64,000 nucleotides of DNA from Saccoglossus kowalevskii (Eukaryota; Hemichordata; Enteropneusta; Harrimaniidae): NCBI RefSeq assembly GCF_000003605.2, contig NW_003131859.1:261195-325194 (forward strand), given 5' to 3'. Positions 44,101 to 59,196 of this stretch are shown in pieces (the first letter of the stretch is position 1; every line of letters starts with the position of its first letter). Both the position numbers and the translations under genes were made by a program. The notes below the pieces were generated by a model. The model searched no databases, was not told the DNA's origin, and was given only the letters and a program-made list of their open reading frames with translations.

Positions 44101-47100
44101 CAGCATCCACAAAATTGATTTATATTCTCCTCTGTTCCTTATAAAAATTTCAAAATGTTTGACCAAAAACTAGAAAACAATGACATATTTTGTCTGCGTG
44201 GTCCAATATTAAGAATTAATGTCAACAAATTGACATAAATAATTTGACGTTTAATGCCTAGCTGATAAGACACATTGTGGCAAACGTTGTGCTGTGCGAT
44301 AACTACATTGTGTAGGTCATTCAAATAAAGCACAATTATGTATGACGATGCGCTGTTTCGTGCAAGCACAGAACTAAATATGGATCTCCATGATGCAAGT
44401 AAGAAAACTGCTCTGAAAAGATTATGTGGACCCCGAGCGTTGAACAACGCTATTCAATAAGACCTTTCAAATCGGATAATAGCGTAATGCATGGTGTTAG
44501 CTTACGGAATTAACACCTTCGATTGAAACGATAACAGCTGTATACCAAGTAAACAACTGGGGGTACCATGCAAATTACATTTCCCGTGACGCACTGGTGC
44601 AATCCCTGGGATTGTGGAGTCGCGCTTTAAATGTGCGCCATATTACATGTCACTATGCGTTGGTTCGTTTAGTGTTACAAAGGTAATTTTCGTTTGGTAA
44701 TACATGGTTTGAAAAACATTACATGAATGAGTTCACGGTGATTGCTGATTGCCGGTTGAGAAAAGTAAAAATAGAATCGGAAAATATATAAAAAAATAAG
44801 TAATATGAATACAGACATCTTTGACAATTTACAGTGAAAGTCGACATCGGTCAAGAACGGCAATACCAACACTGAATAATTCACACTTGCGAGGGTGATT
44901 TAGGTGGCTAGTTTATTCAAATGATTTTAGTGAGTGGAAAGTGGCCATGATTAAATACATAGTGGCCACACGTGATATGATGCAGAGCTAAACTACAACA
45001 AATCTTTGGAACTTCTTGAAACGAAACGAAAAGAAACTGATTTGAAAATTATTCTCTGGTTAACCTTGTTCATGGGAGTCTGATTGTATACATACATTAT
45101 GCCTGTACTGAAGGTCAATTTGAGCTATTGTATTTTAAAATAACTTGTTGCGGGCATTTTGCAAAACGTGTAATTTAGTTGATATTAATCGGGCGCATTG
45201 GGTCACATGGTACCCGTATATTTCTACATAACAGCATATCCTGTCCAGAAATATGTATTTGCACCCGACTATTTTATACCCGATGTAAAACCACGCCGCT
45301 GTAAGCACCATGGGGGTAGTATACCTACATGTAAACACCAATGTTACATGTAATCGTATACTTGAAGGCCACCGCAAGCTTTTTGTAGCCGGAATTTTGT
45401 AATCGGTCCCAGAAGTATTAACTATTTAGTGCCGAGACGTCAGTGATAATACACCCCCCACACACACACACACATACACACAGTGGCTAGTTGTATTGCC
45501 AACGGTGGTCCACATTGGGTTGTATTGGGGGCGGGGGCCCCGAAGCGAAGCACCCTGCCGAAAATGTCACCTATAAAGACGATGTGTAAAACACAAGCCG
45601 TATGGTGGTTGGCGTATATTCAAACTACTATTGCTAGCTAATATATTGTAGTATAAATAACAACATACCTTGATAGTCGGCAACCAGGCTTTAAGAAGAA
45701 CCGACTTACTGAAAGTACGAGCGTCGCAGTGGACTGTGGCTACCAATCGACGTGCTACTAGTAGTGTTCGGGGTGGGCGTTCTGCTGTATACTGACTGGT
45801 CCCTAAGATCACGGTATTCTAAAGACTTGGGGGCAATAGAGTCAGTCGTGCTAGTGAACTTTAAATGATGAGCGATACTTTGTTAATAATGTCATTCAAC
45901 TATTCATCGAAGGTTTACGCTTTGATGGGTTTGTTGTTTACCTGGGCACTGGGGTCGCTCTTTAACGTCTTGCTGCAGAGCATGCCTTCGCTAGTACTAG
46001 TACTTTAATATTTCACTTCAATGATCCAAGTTTTGAACTTAATCTTCGCCAGCAACAATTCAAGTTTGCAAAAGTCGGGTCTATACCTCTCAAAATATCC
46101 TCCACGTCTGACCAGGTTACATGTTACGAAATGTTTTGTTACAATCAGTGCTAACTGTGTGTCAACGTCAACATGACGACAACTCTACCTGAAGGAGTAA
46201 TTGTGAATGACGCCCTCTGTCGACAGGATTCACTAATCAACTCGTCTCATTGGGAAAAAACATTCTGTGTTGTTATAATGTAGTTGATTAGTATTTCAGA
46301 CTAATATAAATCAGAGAGACTATTTTCTAAATATGTAAATGCACTGCTATCGATCATATAAATATTTTCTACAATATTGGCAAATAACTGGAATTCATGT
46401 AACGGAAAACTGGTTTGCGCAATAGATTATTTGGATTGGTTAGAGACATACAAACAACTAGTATTGTCGCCTGTGGGGAAATTATAGTCTTGTACCACCC
46501 GCAATTGCGCACAATGGTGTGAAGGGCAACATATTTTTCTATCTTACTATATTATTTTTAATATTGAATCGCAAAACCAACGGCATCCGGAGCCAACTTG
46601 TTGCATAACACATGCGGCATGTTCAATAACATTAGAAAGTTTTCAGATTACTGCGCTGCACTCTGTGCTTGTAGATTCTTTGATTCAACTCTCATTTAAG
46701 GGGTTAGCAAATGTTCGCTGGTTCAATTGTTTGACCTCAGTTTACAGACTGAAACATACATTTTACCCATACATGTTATATACCGTAATAAAGACCTTGT
46801 TTCAAACTTGGACAATATGCCATTTTTTATGCAAATACCAGGTCACGTGATCACAGGAATAAGCGTAAATGAAGTAAAACGGTTAATGACGCAATTAATA
46901 ATTAATTTGCAGCACGACTGAATATATTTTTTTATGTAAATATTAAAGAGGAGTGCTTCAGGTACAATGTTCTTCGTTTTTTGGCAACTATAATTTGCTT
47001 TTATGTAGCCGTTTGGACGTTAATAACTGAGTAAAAACAACATGTCTCTATGTAAAAATAAGGCAGACAGAAAAAAATCCAGGAACATTCCTTCAGTACT

Positions 47101-50100
47101 CTATATAGCGGTAAATTTGACCAATAATGGCGACAATCTAACGTTTTGTTTTTTAGAAATTGTGTACTGAATCTGTAGAACTATGTAGAAATTAATTTCA
47201 AGGTAAACGCAAATATTTATAAAGATTACGGCAATGCCTTAGTTGCGCCAAGAGCAGGGGCACATCCTTTCACTCGAAGGGCACCACCTGACTGGACTGT
47301 GTTGTTCCTCCAGTCTATAGGTTTGTCTATACAGGCTTTAAAGGGAGGGCTAAAACGTTCTTGACTGCATTGGCTATCTGAGCAATTTGTGAATCTTGCA
47401 GATTGATTTCATTTCCTGAATGTGGAGTAATACTAGACTGACATAACATATCTTCCTAATGAATGATGTCTGGATTCGGTACAGAGACGTCATAGAATCG
47501 TCCAGAAATGTAGTGAGTTTATAATAGAGTTGTGTCCAGACATGGACGGCTGGGACAGCGAAATCGCAATCTGAATAAGCATCGGGCAACTTGGCAGATA
47601 GGAACCGTGAAAAGCAATACGCAATACGCAATAAGCAATACGCGGTAAATTATAGTCGGAAGCCTAAACACGTGGTTGTTGATGTATTGGGGTCCGGAGT
47701 AGATATTCTCTGATCTTGTGTTGCCACTGTGGTGGAAGGCACAGAGTAATTCAGGCGTTAGTCTCATCTTACCACGAGACGAATAAAAGCTTGGTTCACC
47801 CTTGGATCACGACATGTGTACTGTGACGTCAGGATAGGATCTATAGATAACATGTGATTGGTCAGAAGTTTGAAAAGATACAAATCGTGGAGCTCGGGTT
47901 GGATAACCACGTGATGCACCACCAATCCACACTCAGTCTTTATACGAGAGAGGTAGTCAGTTACAACGCTGTTATATGTCTGTTAAGCAAAAATCTAGAT
48001 TTTTCATGATTTTAATACTTTATGTATTTAACGACATTGTGTGACTTGATACGACATTGTGTGATCTGGTATACTTATGTCATTTTTCGGCCTACGTGAT
48101 CTCCAATGTTTCCACATTAATGCAGTGAGTTTTATTCTTCACTGAATTGCATCGTGTTGTCTGTGAAATGTGGGTAAGGTTTGAACGGGGGAGTAAATAA
48201 AACTGGTTCTATATTCCTATTGTACCGCCATCAACGGCTGGATGTGTCGCCTTTCTCGGTTAGCTGTACCTGAGTATTTTGTCAATGCGAAGCTACTTAC
48301 AAGAGAATGCCTGATTGGCTATCCAACCATAACACCTATCAATCAGACCAATCAGAGAACAGCTTGTTTGTTGACATGTTGTCCCGACGTATCAAATTCT
48401 GCCTTGCATATATCCTTTGATTCTGCGTTACTAAATTACCGCCACTAACGATGTGTGACCGTACATACATGTAGTACGTTCATACGTGGATGAAAGATGA
48501 CAAACTACCTTGATCACCTTGAATTTGTCAGTTTTCAATCAATGTGTGTAATTTACCACTTATTGCCGATAAGTTGATATAAATAACCGTATAATGGATA
48601 CAAACCCTTTTTATAATCGGTCATTTATTTGATTATGTATTTTAAATCCCAAATCCCAAGTATGGTATGTAATTTTAATCCCGAAATCAAAGTGTGGTAT
48701 ATAATTATAATCCAAAATCTAATTTTATATTCAGAGGCGGCGGCACGAATTTTGCATGGAGGGGCGAGATCTGCTCTTCTTTAAAAATTTTGAAATCTAG
48801 ACCCTCTGAAACGCAAATTATGGCTGACACAAAATGTTGTTTTTTTTCAAGGAGGCGATCGCCCCCCCCCCCCCGCCACTGATATTTGCTTTAAAATTAC
48901 GATGACAACCGGTATAGCTGTGTGGAATGTGGGTGTGGTGATGACGTCATACTCAGGTAATGTTTTGCCGTACTTCAACCACTTGCCCGCAGTTTCTCAA
49001 CGGTGATGATCTAATTCGACAACGACGTGTTGACGTCGCCACAATGGCGTCGTCCTGTCATTTCACTGTGTGTTTTACACAATCACCGGATGGTCATGAA
49101 AATACGCAGTAGCGACATTTATCTCACAAAAAAACATCAAATCTGCTTATTTTCTCCATGCACTGTCAACCGTGATGTCGCGTCAACCAATCGTATCATG
49201 TCGCCACTTCATAACAATTTATTTGTGCTGTAAACCTATAGTATTGTGACGCTATTTAAAATGCATTTCCTGATTTACGGTTACACACTGTAACGTTCTA
49301 CAAACGTTTAGTAAATATATCCCTCGTTTTATTTTTTATAGACGGTAGAACATTATGGGACAGAGTTCGGCTATTGTCCCTGCTTACGCACTGTTTACAA
49401 ATACATGGCAAATCACACCAACTGTTCCTGGGTATGTTTCAGGTCAACGCTCCTTTACTACATCAAGTGGTCTGCCCATACCAACTCGTAAGAGGTCAAA
49501 CATTTGAAACCATTAGGGGTGGCTGGCAGAATATGCACATTTTTATTTTCATTCAATTGTTCCAGCAACGCCTAGAATTATTTTTTTCTTTCGGTGTTTA
49601 GCTAGCAATTTGTTTTCAACAAATCCTCCTGTTGTCGCCGTTGTTTCAAATGGGTCGAACCCCAAAGGTGTAAAGACTGGTGGCCTTTAAAATGTTGGCT
49701 TAGGGGTCAAACATGTTTAAATCATTTAAAGCGAGCTCAATTATGTATGGGCACATCATTGACGAAAATCTCGTGTGTGTCGAGACCATCGGGCGAGATA
49801 CTAGTATATTCGTGATTCAGGTGGTTTAGCAATATGTTACTGCTTTTATCTGAATCTGTCTTAATTTGTTATTTGGGTTCTTCCGTGAACAAGTGGTGAG
49901 GTTATACCCTACTGTTTTGTCGGTATCTCCAGATCCTATACCATGTTTTCTACAGCTTAAATGGGAAAATTTAAAATTTGATTCAGTACAAAATTTTCCG
50001 ACAAATGTATACCCTTTTAAAATAGCGACGCTTCAAGTTCGATGGGGGTCTCGTGCGATAACACGTTTAAAATACAGTGTTGGTGGCCGTTAATGTTAAA

Positions 50101-50344
50101 TGCTTCTCAGTAGCAAAAATAATGTCTTTTTTACATATAAGAAATTACATGTTACAATGAATAAAATAAAAATAAATTACTCGGTTCGAAAAAAATCGAA
50201 TTAAATAATTGTGTGGAAATAGCATACTTTGTTTTAGAGTATTTCGCCATTGTTTTCTACGGCAAAAGTTTTGTAATTGATAATTAAAATGCAGATTTGT
50301 TTTCAGACTGTTAAACAATAAACGTGGGTCCAATATTTGCGGCA
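41131..50344. other. Intergenic, no gene seen
   Basis: Plain AT-rich sequence with scattered short open frames of low quality, a (GTTT)-rich patch near 41950, a short CA tract near 45460 and a poly-C run near 48863. Nothing recognisable. Confidence 0.5.
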
Positions 50345-50850
<506 letters not shown>

Positions 50851-51176
50851 CCTAGGCCTTGCGCTAACCACAGTCCCTCTATAGAGGATAGAAGGAATGT
50901 GCGGTAACAAAAGATATAACATGCTTCCAGGCGATGCGGTTATTCAGTCTCAGCTATGATGGATAATCGTGAGAATATCGTGTTATAATATGTTAACTTA
51001 TAAAGACAGCAAATGCATTATCCTTACAGACACCGTGTGTGACCTCCTATAAATATCATCATATGCTCATTGTATATGAGGCGTCGAGGTAGATTAATGA
51101 CGTCACGATGGTTTTGCTCGTTTCATTCGCAATAGTAATGCAATAACGAACTGTATAACTGCGTTTGTTCATTGAA

Positions 51177-51342
51177 TTAAAGCAGGGGGGTCGTCACCCG
51201 CGCACGCGCGGGAATTGAGTCCCAGACTATGATAACAACACACGTTAAGAACGCAAAGGCTCATGGGTAGACGCTTGTTTGTAAACAATGACGCGCTATG
51301 GCCACCTGACGCATGCGTAGGTGACGACTCCCCCCGCTTTAA
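51177..51342. mobile_element. TTAA-flanked MITE, family A, copy 4
   Basis: TTAA at 51177-51180 and 51339-51342; ends AGCAGGGGGGTCGTCACCCG and inverted match. At 166 bp it looks close to the full-length form, with AGGCTCATGGGTAGACGCTT in the middle. Intergenic. Confidence 0.87.
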
Positions 51343-53557
51343 ATGCCCGTACCAGTAATTTAATCACGCCGCAACCAACACTTTATCTTATCGTAAATGA
51401 GTATTTTTTTTATTGCACATATTAATTATTACTGTCTTCTGTGGCGAAATAGCAGCAACGTTAACGACTACGTCATGTGTTCTCATGTATGCTACATCAT
51501 ATCATGGAACTACCGGTACATATCCGTCTCACCCTAACCCTATATGTGGCCCATGGTGCATGAAAAACAATAAATCCAAATTAGTCATTTTATATCATTA
51601 TTTCCGTTTCCGGCTGAAGTCTGTTTCATATCTTTTTCTCGGTTGTTGACGGATAACTTGACACTTGTGGTCTGTGGTCATACTTTGGTATTTTAAGCAC
51701 GGGGCTGCTGTCTCTCTCAATCGTAATTTCTATACTTTCATGTACTGGTACCGGATTTATATGGGAGAACCGTCAATTCTACGGTGACTGTTTTGCCTAT
51801 AGATCAAGCCTACCGACGCAATTATCCATATTAGATAGCAAACTCTACGGGCCGAGGCTCGCATACAACGCCATCCAATAACGCCATCGTTCACCGCACA
51901 TGTTAGCTATTTATAGAATTTTATTTTCCCTCGTTAACTTGAAAGTTCCTCTACAAGAAAGTTGTGCAATACCGAGCATTTCCGACATGTGATGAGTGGG
52001 ACCTGAATTACCATTCTTTTGTTGTGAACATACTACATTATAACGCGTTGTTTTCTATTCATCTTCGCCTGTGATTGTGAAGTGACTCCACCCAGATTTA
52101 GTCGACGTCGCGGGTAGCTAGGGCGTCGATAAATAGACCCCATTTCATATTCAAATTGCGTCGGAATAGTGAACCGTGCTATCGACACACTGCATTGACC
52201 GAGTAAAAGGGAAAACGCCAAGACGTTATAGGCTGATTATTATACCGAAACAACTGCAAGTATCCTACCGTTTGTGTGTGTGTGTAACTCTGTACATAGT
52301 ACTCGGTGGGTCGGGATACAGGCCACCGGTAAAGTCGACACCTGTTGCTGGCGAGTATAAGATTCACTCAAGGTAAGTCGATTCACGTCATTGGTATTCC
52401 ACGCCATCGCTTCCTTCAACAGTTATATAGGTAGCCCACAGTGAATAATGTCTACACCTCGCGCAGGCAAACGGGCAAGGGTGTAGACGAGTCGGTACAG
52501 TGAATTAGCAGTTTGGGGACTCACGAACGACGTGTTTCATTATACCATTAAAACAAACCGATCAGCAAAATCGCTTGCAAATTTGCTGACCTTGGCCACG
52601 GGGTCATGGAGGCGTTGTAAGCACCGACTCTCACCACTCCACCACCTCAATGTGTCTGAAGTCGAAACGACCGAAAGACATAGTCTCGCAGTCAACGCGC
52701 ATTTTAGCATTACCTTGGTACCTGTCAACTCCACTGATCTTTCAAGGTGTTGAGTATTCCCGTCACCTCTTTGATGACCTATTTGACAATGCTCCCGAAG
52801 TCATTTAAGGCAAAAAAAGATCGTTGACATGTATAACTTCTTTTCAATCTGATCGAATGACGCATTTATGTGAAATAATCGGCTGGTCTTAAAGAACACT
52901 AGTATAACCAAGCTGACATTTGCACGGTCAGCGAAAACTTTCTGATCATCGAAATGAGTACAAGCAAAAAAAAAACTTTATTCGTGTCAAAGAGTGAACC
53001 ACTTAAAGGCAACTAACAAATCGGTGTCTCTGTATTTCGACAGACCGCAACATAATCCGATATGACTATCATGTCATTACTGTAAGGGTGGTTTACTCCA
53101 GGCACGCTTGACCTTTGTAAACAAGTCAACCCCCTTAATGACAACATATGCATTAAATGGATTTTTTGAAAGTCTGTTGGAAATAACCACCTTTAAATTG
53201 AAACAGATTTTTATATTGTGTTCGTTTAAACTTGCTGACATAGTTTATTAATATCAACCGTCACTGGGTATTAATTTTGTTATTTTATAAAGTATTATAT
53301 TAATAAAAAAAATCGTTTCCATGGCAACGGGCTTGTATATTGTACATTCAGGTTCGTGGATTGTCAAGGTCATATTGTGAAGTACTGTTTTGATACACGT
53401 ACTGGAATGCGATTTAGGAAGCCATATTATGTAGTGTCCTTGTGCTATCTTATACCAACAAACATTACATTTTTTTAAAGTATGAATGATTGTCTATGGT
53501 ATTTCGGGTGCGGCACTTAAAATGGTAACAAACATTGTTGCACATTTGTTGTTCCAG

Positions 53558-54774
53558 GTGTTCAGGCCGGAAGTTTTGTTTGGTGGTTCACTAAGCCCGA
53601 CTGGAGGGTCTGTGACTAAACACACCTATCGCACACACTCATTTGTATTCGCAGCAGCGTTGGTTATTGTAGTAATTTCTGGTTTCATCATGGATGTAAG
53701 CAAATTCATTTACTGATAGGTACAGTTTCCACTGTCTCAATGAGCAAGTCAACGCAAACAATGCAGTCACTGTCAGTAAAACTGTCATCATGGTTTTTAT
53801 CTCAAACAACGATACTGTCTTAATGCTAATTTTAACATTCATTGGGGTTTAATTCAGTGCATTGTGTTATTTGTAGAATAAAAGCGTGAAAACACGGCTA
53901 ATAAGTCTTAAGTTATACAGTACTTCAAAACGAACTCTGTCCACACAATGTACAGAATTGGAAATGAGATAACATTTTCTCAGCTTAATTAATGCCCAAT
54001 TTATTAACAGATATATTGAACAAATGGAATAACAAATGTGAAAAAATACATAAATTGAAAATGTAAGCCGAGATAAGTACGTAAATCGCTGACATGCAAT
54101 TATCTCCCATCCGAGTCCCTGATTGTACTAACAAGAGTTGAGTGACAGGTCGACACTGGTCATATTAGGCAAGTGTTACGGGTTACTTCATATGTAAATT
54201 GTCCTGAACCGATGGAGTCTTTATTAAAATCGGGTTATCTTTAAACTTTTTACCGCGTGAATTATTATTGTCAGTAAATCGTGCACTCAATGACGATGAT
54301 GTGCCAATTGCCTCTAGCGAGCGCGAGCGGGGACCTACTTGCGCCGCGTGTCAACCGGTGTTATTGTGTAGTAGCAACCAATTGTCGCCGTCTTTGTCGA
54401 CGGTTTAGAGTGTTGACTTCCTTAGGATGCAATAAAGAAATCCGGAGGGTTATTCTGAAATTGTGGTGTAAACCTTTCAATACCAAGTTCAAGTCTTTAA
54501 CCTCACTAAATAACCATGCATAATCTTGTCTTTATTTTTTAAATATGTTGATTAATATTATATGATGGTAACCATGGAAATGTTGTCCATTTGCTCTAAA
54601 AGTAACAAGAAAGTAGAAAAAATATTTGAATCTTATGCAAAATGTTTTACTAAAAGTTTATCGGGTGTATATTGCACCCAAAACGATTGTCAAATTTTAC
54701 AATCGCTTTCCTGCAAGAGGTATTGGATAACAGCAAATCTGGTAAACACTGATAACAACACATACGTTCAAAGG
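53558..54774 (+). other. Two weak candidate exons of an unrecognised gene
   Basis: Segment 53558-53695 follows a good acceptor (tttgttgttccag) and ends at GTAAGC. It is 138 nt, open in phase 0, and encodes a hydrophobic helix (FVFAAALVIVVISGFIM) after a polar start. A second open stretch ending at 54774 before a GTAAGT donor encodes a cysteine-rich segment (YAKCFTK, VYCTQNDC, SLSCKRYW). Together they could be a TM exon and an ectodomain exon of a gene lying between the two proteases. No homology is recognised and the start of the second stretch has no convincing acceptor. Confidence 0.2.
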
Positions 54775-55912
54775 GTAAGTAGTTCTAGGGCATTCCACCG
54801 TTGAACTATAAACTCATGGCTCCACTAAAACTAGTTCGCTGAAATGTTCGCAAGATCGTGAAAGAGATCCGATTGTCCAGATGCGTGACGGAAAAAACGT
54901 GACAGGAGGCATGCATGGAGTGCTTATCGGAACACGTGGTTTCAGGTTCAATGCATTTGAAACCACCACAAGAGAATGTCGGAAAAAATCAATTAAATTC
55001 TTGATCCTAAATCCGAACCTAAGTTTGCATTGTCATTAACTAAAACTATTGACACCTTACGTGTTGAAAGAACCAATCAAAAGGCTTGTACCATTTAGAA
55101 CGACTTCCTAATGTGGCGGGAAAGGGTTTGGGTAAAAGAATCACGTGTGCAAATGTTGCCCTCTAATATAAGGGTTTAGAATAATTCACAAATACGCAAA
55201 TCAACGGATGAAAAAATCAACGAATTACGGTTCAGTTAAATTCAAGAAAAAATGTTGATCACCAATTTAACTGTCGTTTGTTTAGAACTGTGACGCCCTT
55301 CCGCCATTTTTAATATATGATTTATAATACTAGTATTATATTTTTTAATGATGCTTCAAAATTCAAGCCTTGCACTATACGGGCGACTCACTTACCCCAG
55401 TCCTCAGCGTAATTCTTCCCGGGGATTGTATATGTAGTTAAAAATGACGTTGCTATAGCGACGATATTGCAAACCTATTTTACACCAATGCTTAACTATT
55501 ATTTAAATAAATATTATTACTCTTTGTAATCTACATTTCATCTTCTTGGATTTATTGGTACTTGATACGGTAATTACCCTAACCCTAATTTAGAGATATT
55601 GGTTTTAAAAAAATGAGGTCACCGTAATATTTAGTCGAGCAGTTTTAAAAAATCAAATTCAAAGATACCCCCCTCCCCCATCTCAATGATGCGTGGTAAC
55701 ATAGTGTGAAACTAAACATGCCTTGATCGAAACTTTTCAGTGTTTTGTCTTAATTTAGGGTTGAGTTTTAGATTTTTTTAGATAACATATTGATTTATAA
55801 TAAAAAATAACTACCTTGTTTTAATTGTGTGTTTTTTAATGTATTCCTACGAACCGTGCACTTCGTATGCAAAAAGTGCAGTTCGGTTATTTTTTTTTCA
55901 AAAAAAAGTTGT

Positions 55913-56127
55913 TTATTCTTGATCATTCAAATATAACATCAAAATACAGGTGTTTATTTTCCAATATTGAAATCTATTATCAACATGCAAGTAATTATTC
56001 GTGACTATTTAAATCATATCTTCAAAATACAGGTGTTTATTTTTGAATATTGAAATCTATTATCAACATGCAAGTAATTATTCGTGACTATTTAAATCAT
56101 ATCTTCAAAATACAGGTGTTTACGTAT
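55913..56127. repeat. 83-bp tandem repeat, about 2.5 copies
   Basis: TATTCGTGACTATTTAAATC recurs at 55996 and 56079. The unit also holds AAAATACAGGTGTTTAT and TATTATCAACATGCAAGTAA. The first copy is slightly diverged. Intergenic. Confidence 0.88.
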
Positions 56128-58492
56128 TTTATCAACGTGTGTAGATTTGCATGATACAGTCTTTTGTTTGTTTCGCGGTAACCGGGCTTTTGCGGTGAAC
56201 CCGACTTTCGTCATTTATACACTCATACTAGTATTTTATTTTATTGAAAAAACATCAAAACAAGAGACTGTATGCAAATGTGCAGTGTGTGTTTAATACG
56301 CAGTGAACTATGGTGTGCTATTATACCAACAGCGTAGAATGATTGAAGTCTATCCAACTGCCTGATGGTGACCGGACAATGACAACAAAAAACCATTGAG
56401 TTGGAAATAATATTGATATAATTGCATATGCTGTGGATATTTAGTGACCTGTACCCCGGGCAATCAATGGAATGGTCGATTCAGACTGATTATATTTTTC
56501 TGTAGCAGCGTAGCATTGTGAAAAGATATTAAGCTATCCTCTTTTTGCTTTCTTTTGAATACAGCGGGATAGCACAATGCGCCCTCTGGTACCATGCCCG
56601 ACTATCGTAAATAGATATGCAAACGAGTATTAGTTACACAAATATGACGTCAGAGTTCTTCCAGCTATACTATATCGTCAGCTACATCTGCGTTGTATAT
56701 CTCGGTGACAGTTTTACCCCCAAGCTATTGTTGATAACATAAGAGGGAGGCCCAGTTTTAAGGTTAGAATGAAATGCGTTGTACATAGCCGGTGCTCTGT
56801 AAATATAATTAAACCGCACACCGCTAATAGTAAAGCAACGACTGAACTACTTCCGTTATATTGTTTGGAGTACTAGTATATCCACTGTGAGTACAGATTC
56901 ACTACGTGACTAAAAATTTTCGCGTCATTTAGTCGATACACGATTTACGTAATAAATTCGAGGCAAATTCAAGTTATAACCTGCGTACGGCAGGTGTCGC
57001 CATTTTGTCGAACAATCTGCATTCCGTTTGGCCTATTCGGGGTATCCAACCCAACTACGTCAAACTAAAGATTCACACAGGTACTTTGGTGATACATCTG
57101 GTTGTCATGGCGACGGAATAGACACACATATAGCAACGAATGTATAGCTCTTCGTACTTTTGAAATGAGAGTGATTAATTCGGAGTAATCTGGATGAATG
57201 TTGCACAAAGTTGGGCGTTCCTTATAAAATAAAAAACCCATGGAAATTAACAATTCAACCGCGGTATATTATTGAATAGTTTTTGAACTCAACCAAGCAT
57301 GCAATTGCCTACATTAAAAACATTTGTATTTGAGACATTTGCTTCATTTTTTATGCACAAAAGACACTATTACATCCAATTTTAGAGTAAGGCTTCTGTG
57401 AAGGGGGTTGATGACAAATTAGATTGGATCATATGCAACCTCTTTATGGCAATGGGCTTGTCATACTATATTTATAAAACACACAGTGAAGTGATCATGA
57501 GATGACCCGGGGCAGTCGGATGTGTGATTGGAATTAAACCGAATGCAAGTATTGAGTGTAATTGTATCATTTATTCGGGCTGACAATGCCACAGAGGTCA
57601 AAGGTCATAACGTGGCCAAAAGATAAAAAGTTCATGTCGTGTGTTGTCAGCACAGTCTACCTGATTATTATGGAAAGTCACGTCTTCATCGGCGGTTTTC
57701 GGTGGCGTAGAGATAAAAATCGATAAACTTAATAATTAAAAATATAATGTGGATAGCCGAGTACTTTTGAGTATTGTTAAATATTTGATATCATATTTTG
57801 ATAAATATCTGATTTTGGGGGGCTTTTTTGACCATGTTTGAATAATTGTTATAATATTGCATATTGATAACGACAGTGTAAAACGATTAATCGTAAAATA
57901 AATGTTGTTGTTTCGGCTGCAAACTTAACATTCATTATTGAGTAATAAAACACTAGTACCCCCGTATGGGAAATTCGAAGTGCAGACGTACTCTGGCGTC
58001 TTCATTCATTTGTCGCATAAATACTGTGATATTTTTTGCCAAACAGATCTAATAATTTATTTCAAGATGTAATATCATGAACAATTATGTAAATATGTTC
58101 AACAGTTCTCAATATGTCTTCATTAATGTTGCACTGTTTCTTGGACCTCGTTTTCTACTAACGTACAATATTTGGGTGTAAACATCGTACTTTGTACAAA
58201 AAATACTTTCGAAAAGTGTTATGTCATTTAAATGGCGTATATAGTATATCATACATACAAACCCGCGACATATCCTACTCCAACAAAATGTCAAAGTTAT
58301 ATTTCCACAGTCGTCACCAAGCGCGTGTTGTGTAAACAATGTATTTTAAACGCGTTGTACGTTGCATGAGAAGTCACTATACATTTACGTGCGACGGATC
58401 AAAGGACAAATTTAGTTATCCTGTTGTATAACAATCGTACATGCATAAACAAGGTAAAACTGTTGTTGACATCAATTGTTGATTCGTGAAGC

Positions 58493-58625
58493 TTAAAAGG
58501 CGGTGGTCGTCGCGCCGCGTCCTGTTCGATATGGGACTCATAACGACGTACACAACGCGTGTAAAATGCATTGTTTGTTTACATGAAATTCGAACACGCG
58601 CTGCGCGACGACTACCGCCCTTTAA
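58493..58625. mobile_element. TTAA-flanked MITE, family B, copy 2
   Basis: The same 133-bp length as copy 1 and closely similar to it in inverted orientation: GTCCTGTTCGATATGGGACT, CATGAAATTCGAACACGCGC. TTAA at 58493-58496 and 58622-58625. A further partial copy appears at about 58310-58375 (GCGCGTGTTGTGTAAACAAT). Confidence 0.85.
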
Positions 58626-59126
58626 CATAGTAGTAGTTGGAGATATTAAATTCGTACTGTATAGGGAAGTTTGAAGTTAATTCTAATGACGTCATGGATT
58701 TGTTCATTGCGGTTCATGTCGATAAACCGTACAACAAGAAGAATATGTTGTTTCGTGTTACGTGCACGCGCGGGGAGGATAATACGACCTCGTACTCTCA
58801 CCTGATATAATACACATTCTCTGTTACGATTATTTTCTAACTACAGGCAACTACTCTGACCCCCATGTTTGGGAGACACCGACCCTTTCATGGCAGCGTA
58901 ATTTAAAGGCATTTTTTTCCGAAATGATTTATGTTTTACTTCACTCAAGCATGGCGACAGAGTACCTCCATGACCTAGGCCAGCCATACGTTACGTATAA
59001 CAAAATAACAAAACTCTACCCAGTATTACGTCACTTTCCATTCACTAGAACATTGTACTGTCTATCAGTGTAGAAAACGTAAATGTCTAAATGTTATTGA
59101 AAAAACAGTACATCATCTTAATAGCA

Positions 59127-59191
<65 letters not shown>
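59127..59191. repeat. (AAT)n microsatellite
   Basis: About 21 trinucleotide units in intergenic sequence. Confidence 0.95.

Positions 59192-59196
<5 letters not shown>

Noticed and set aside
55570-55590. Telomere-like CCCTAACCCTAA
   Set aside because: Only two units; no array.
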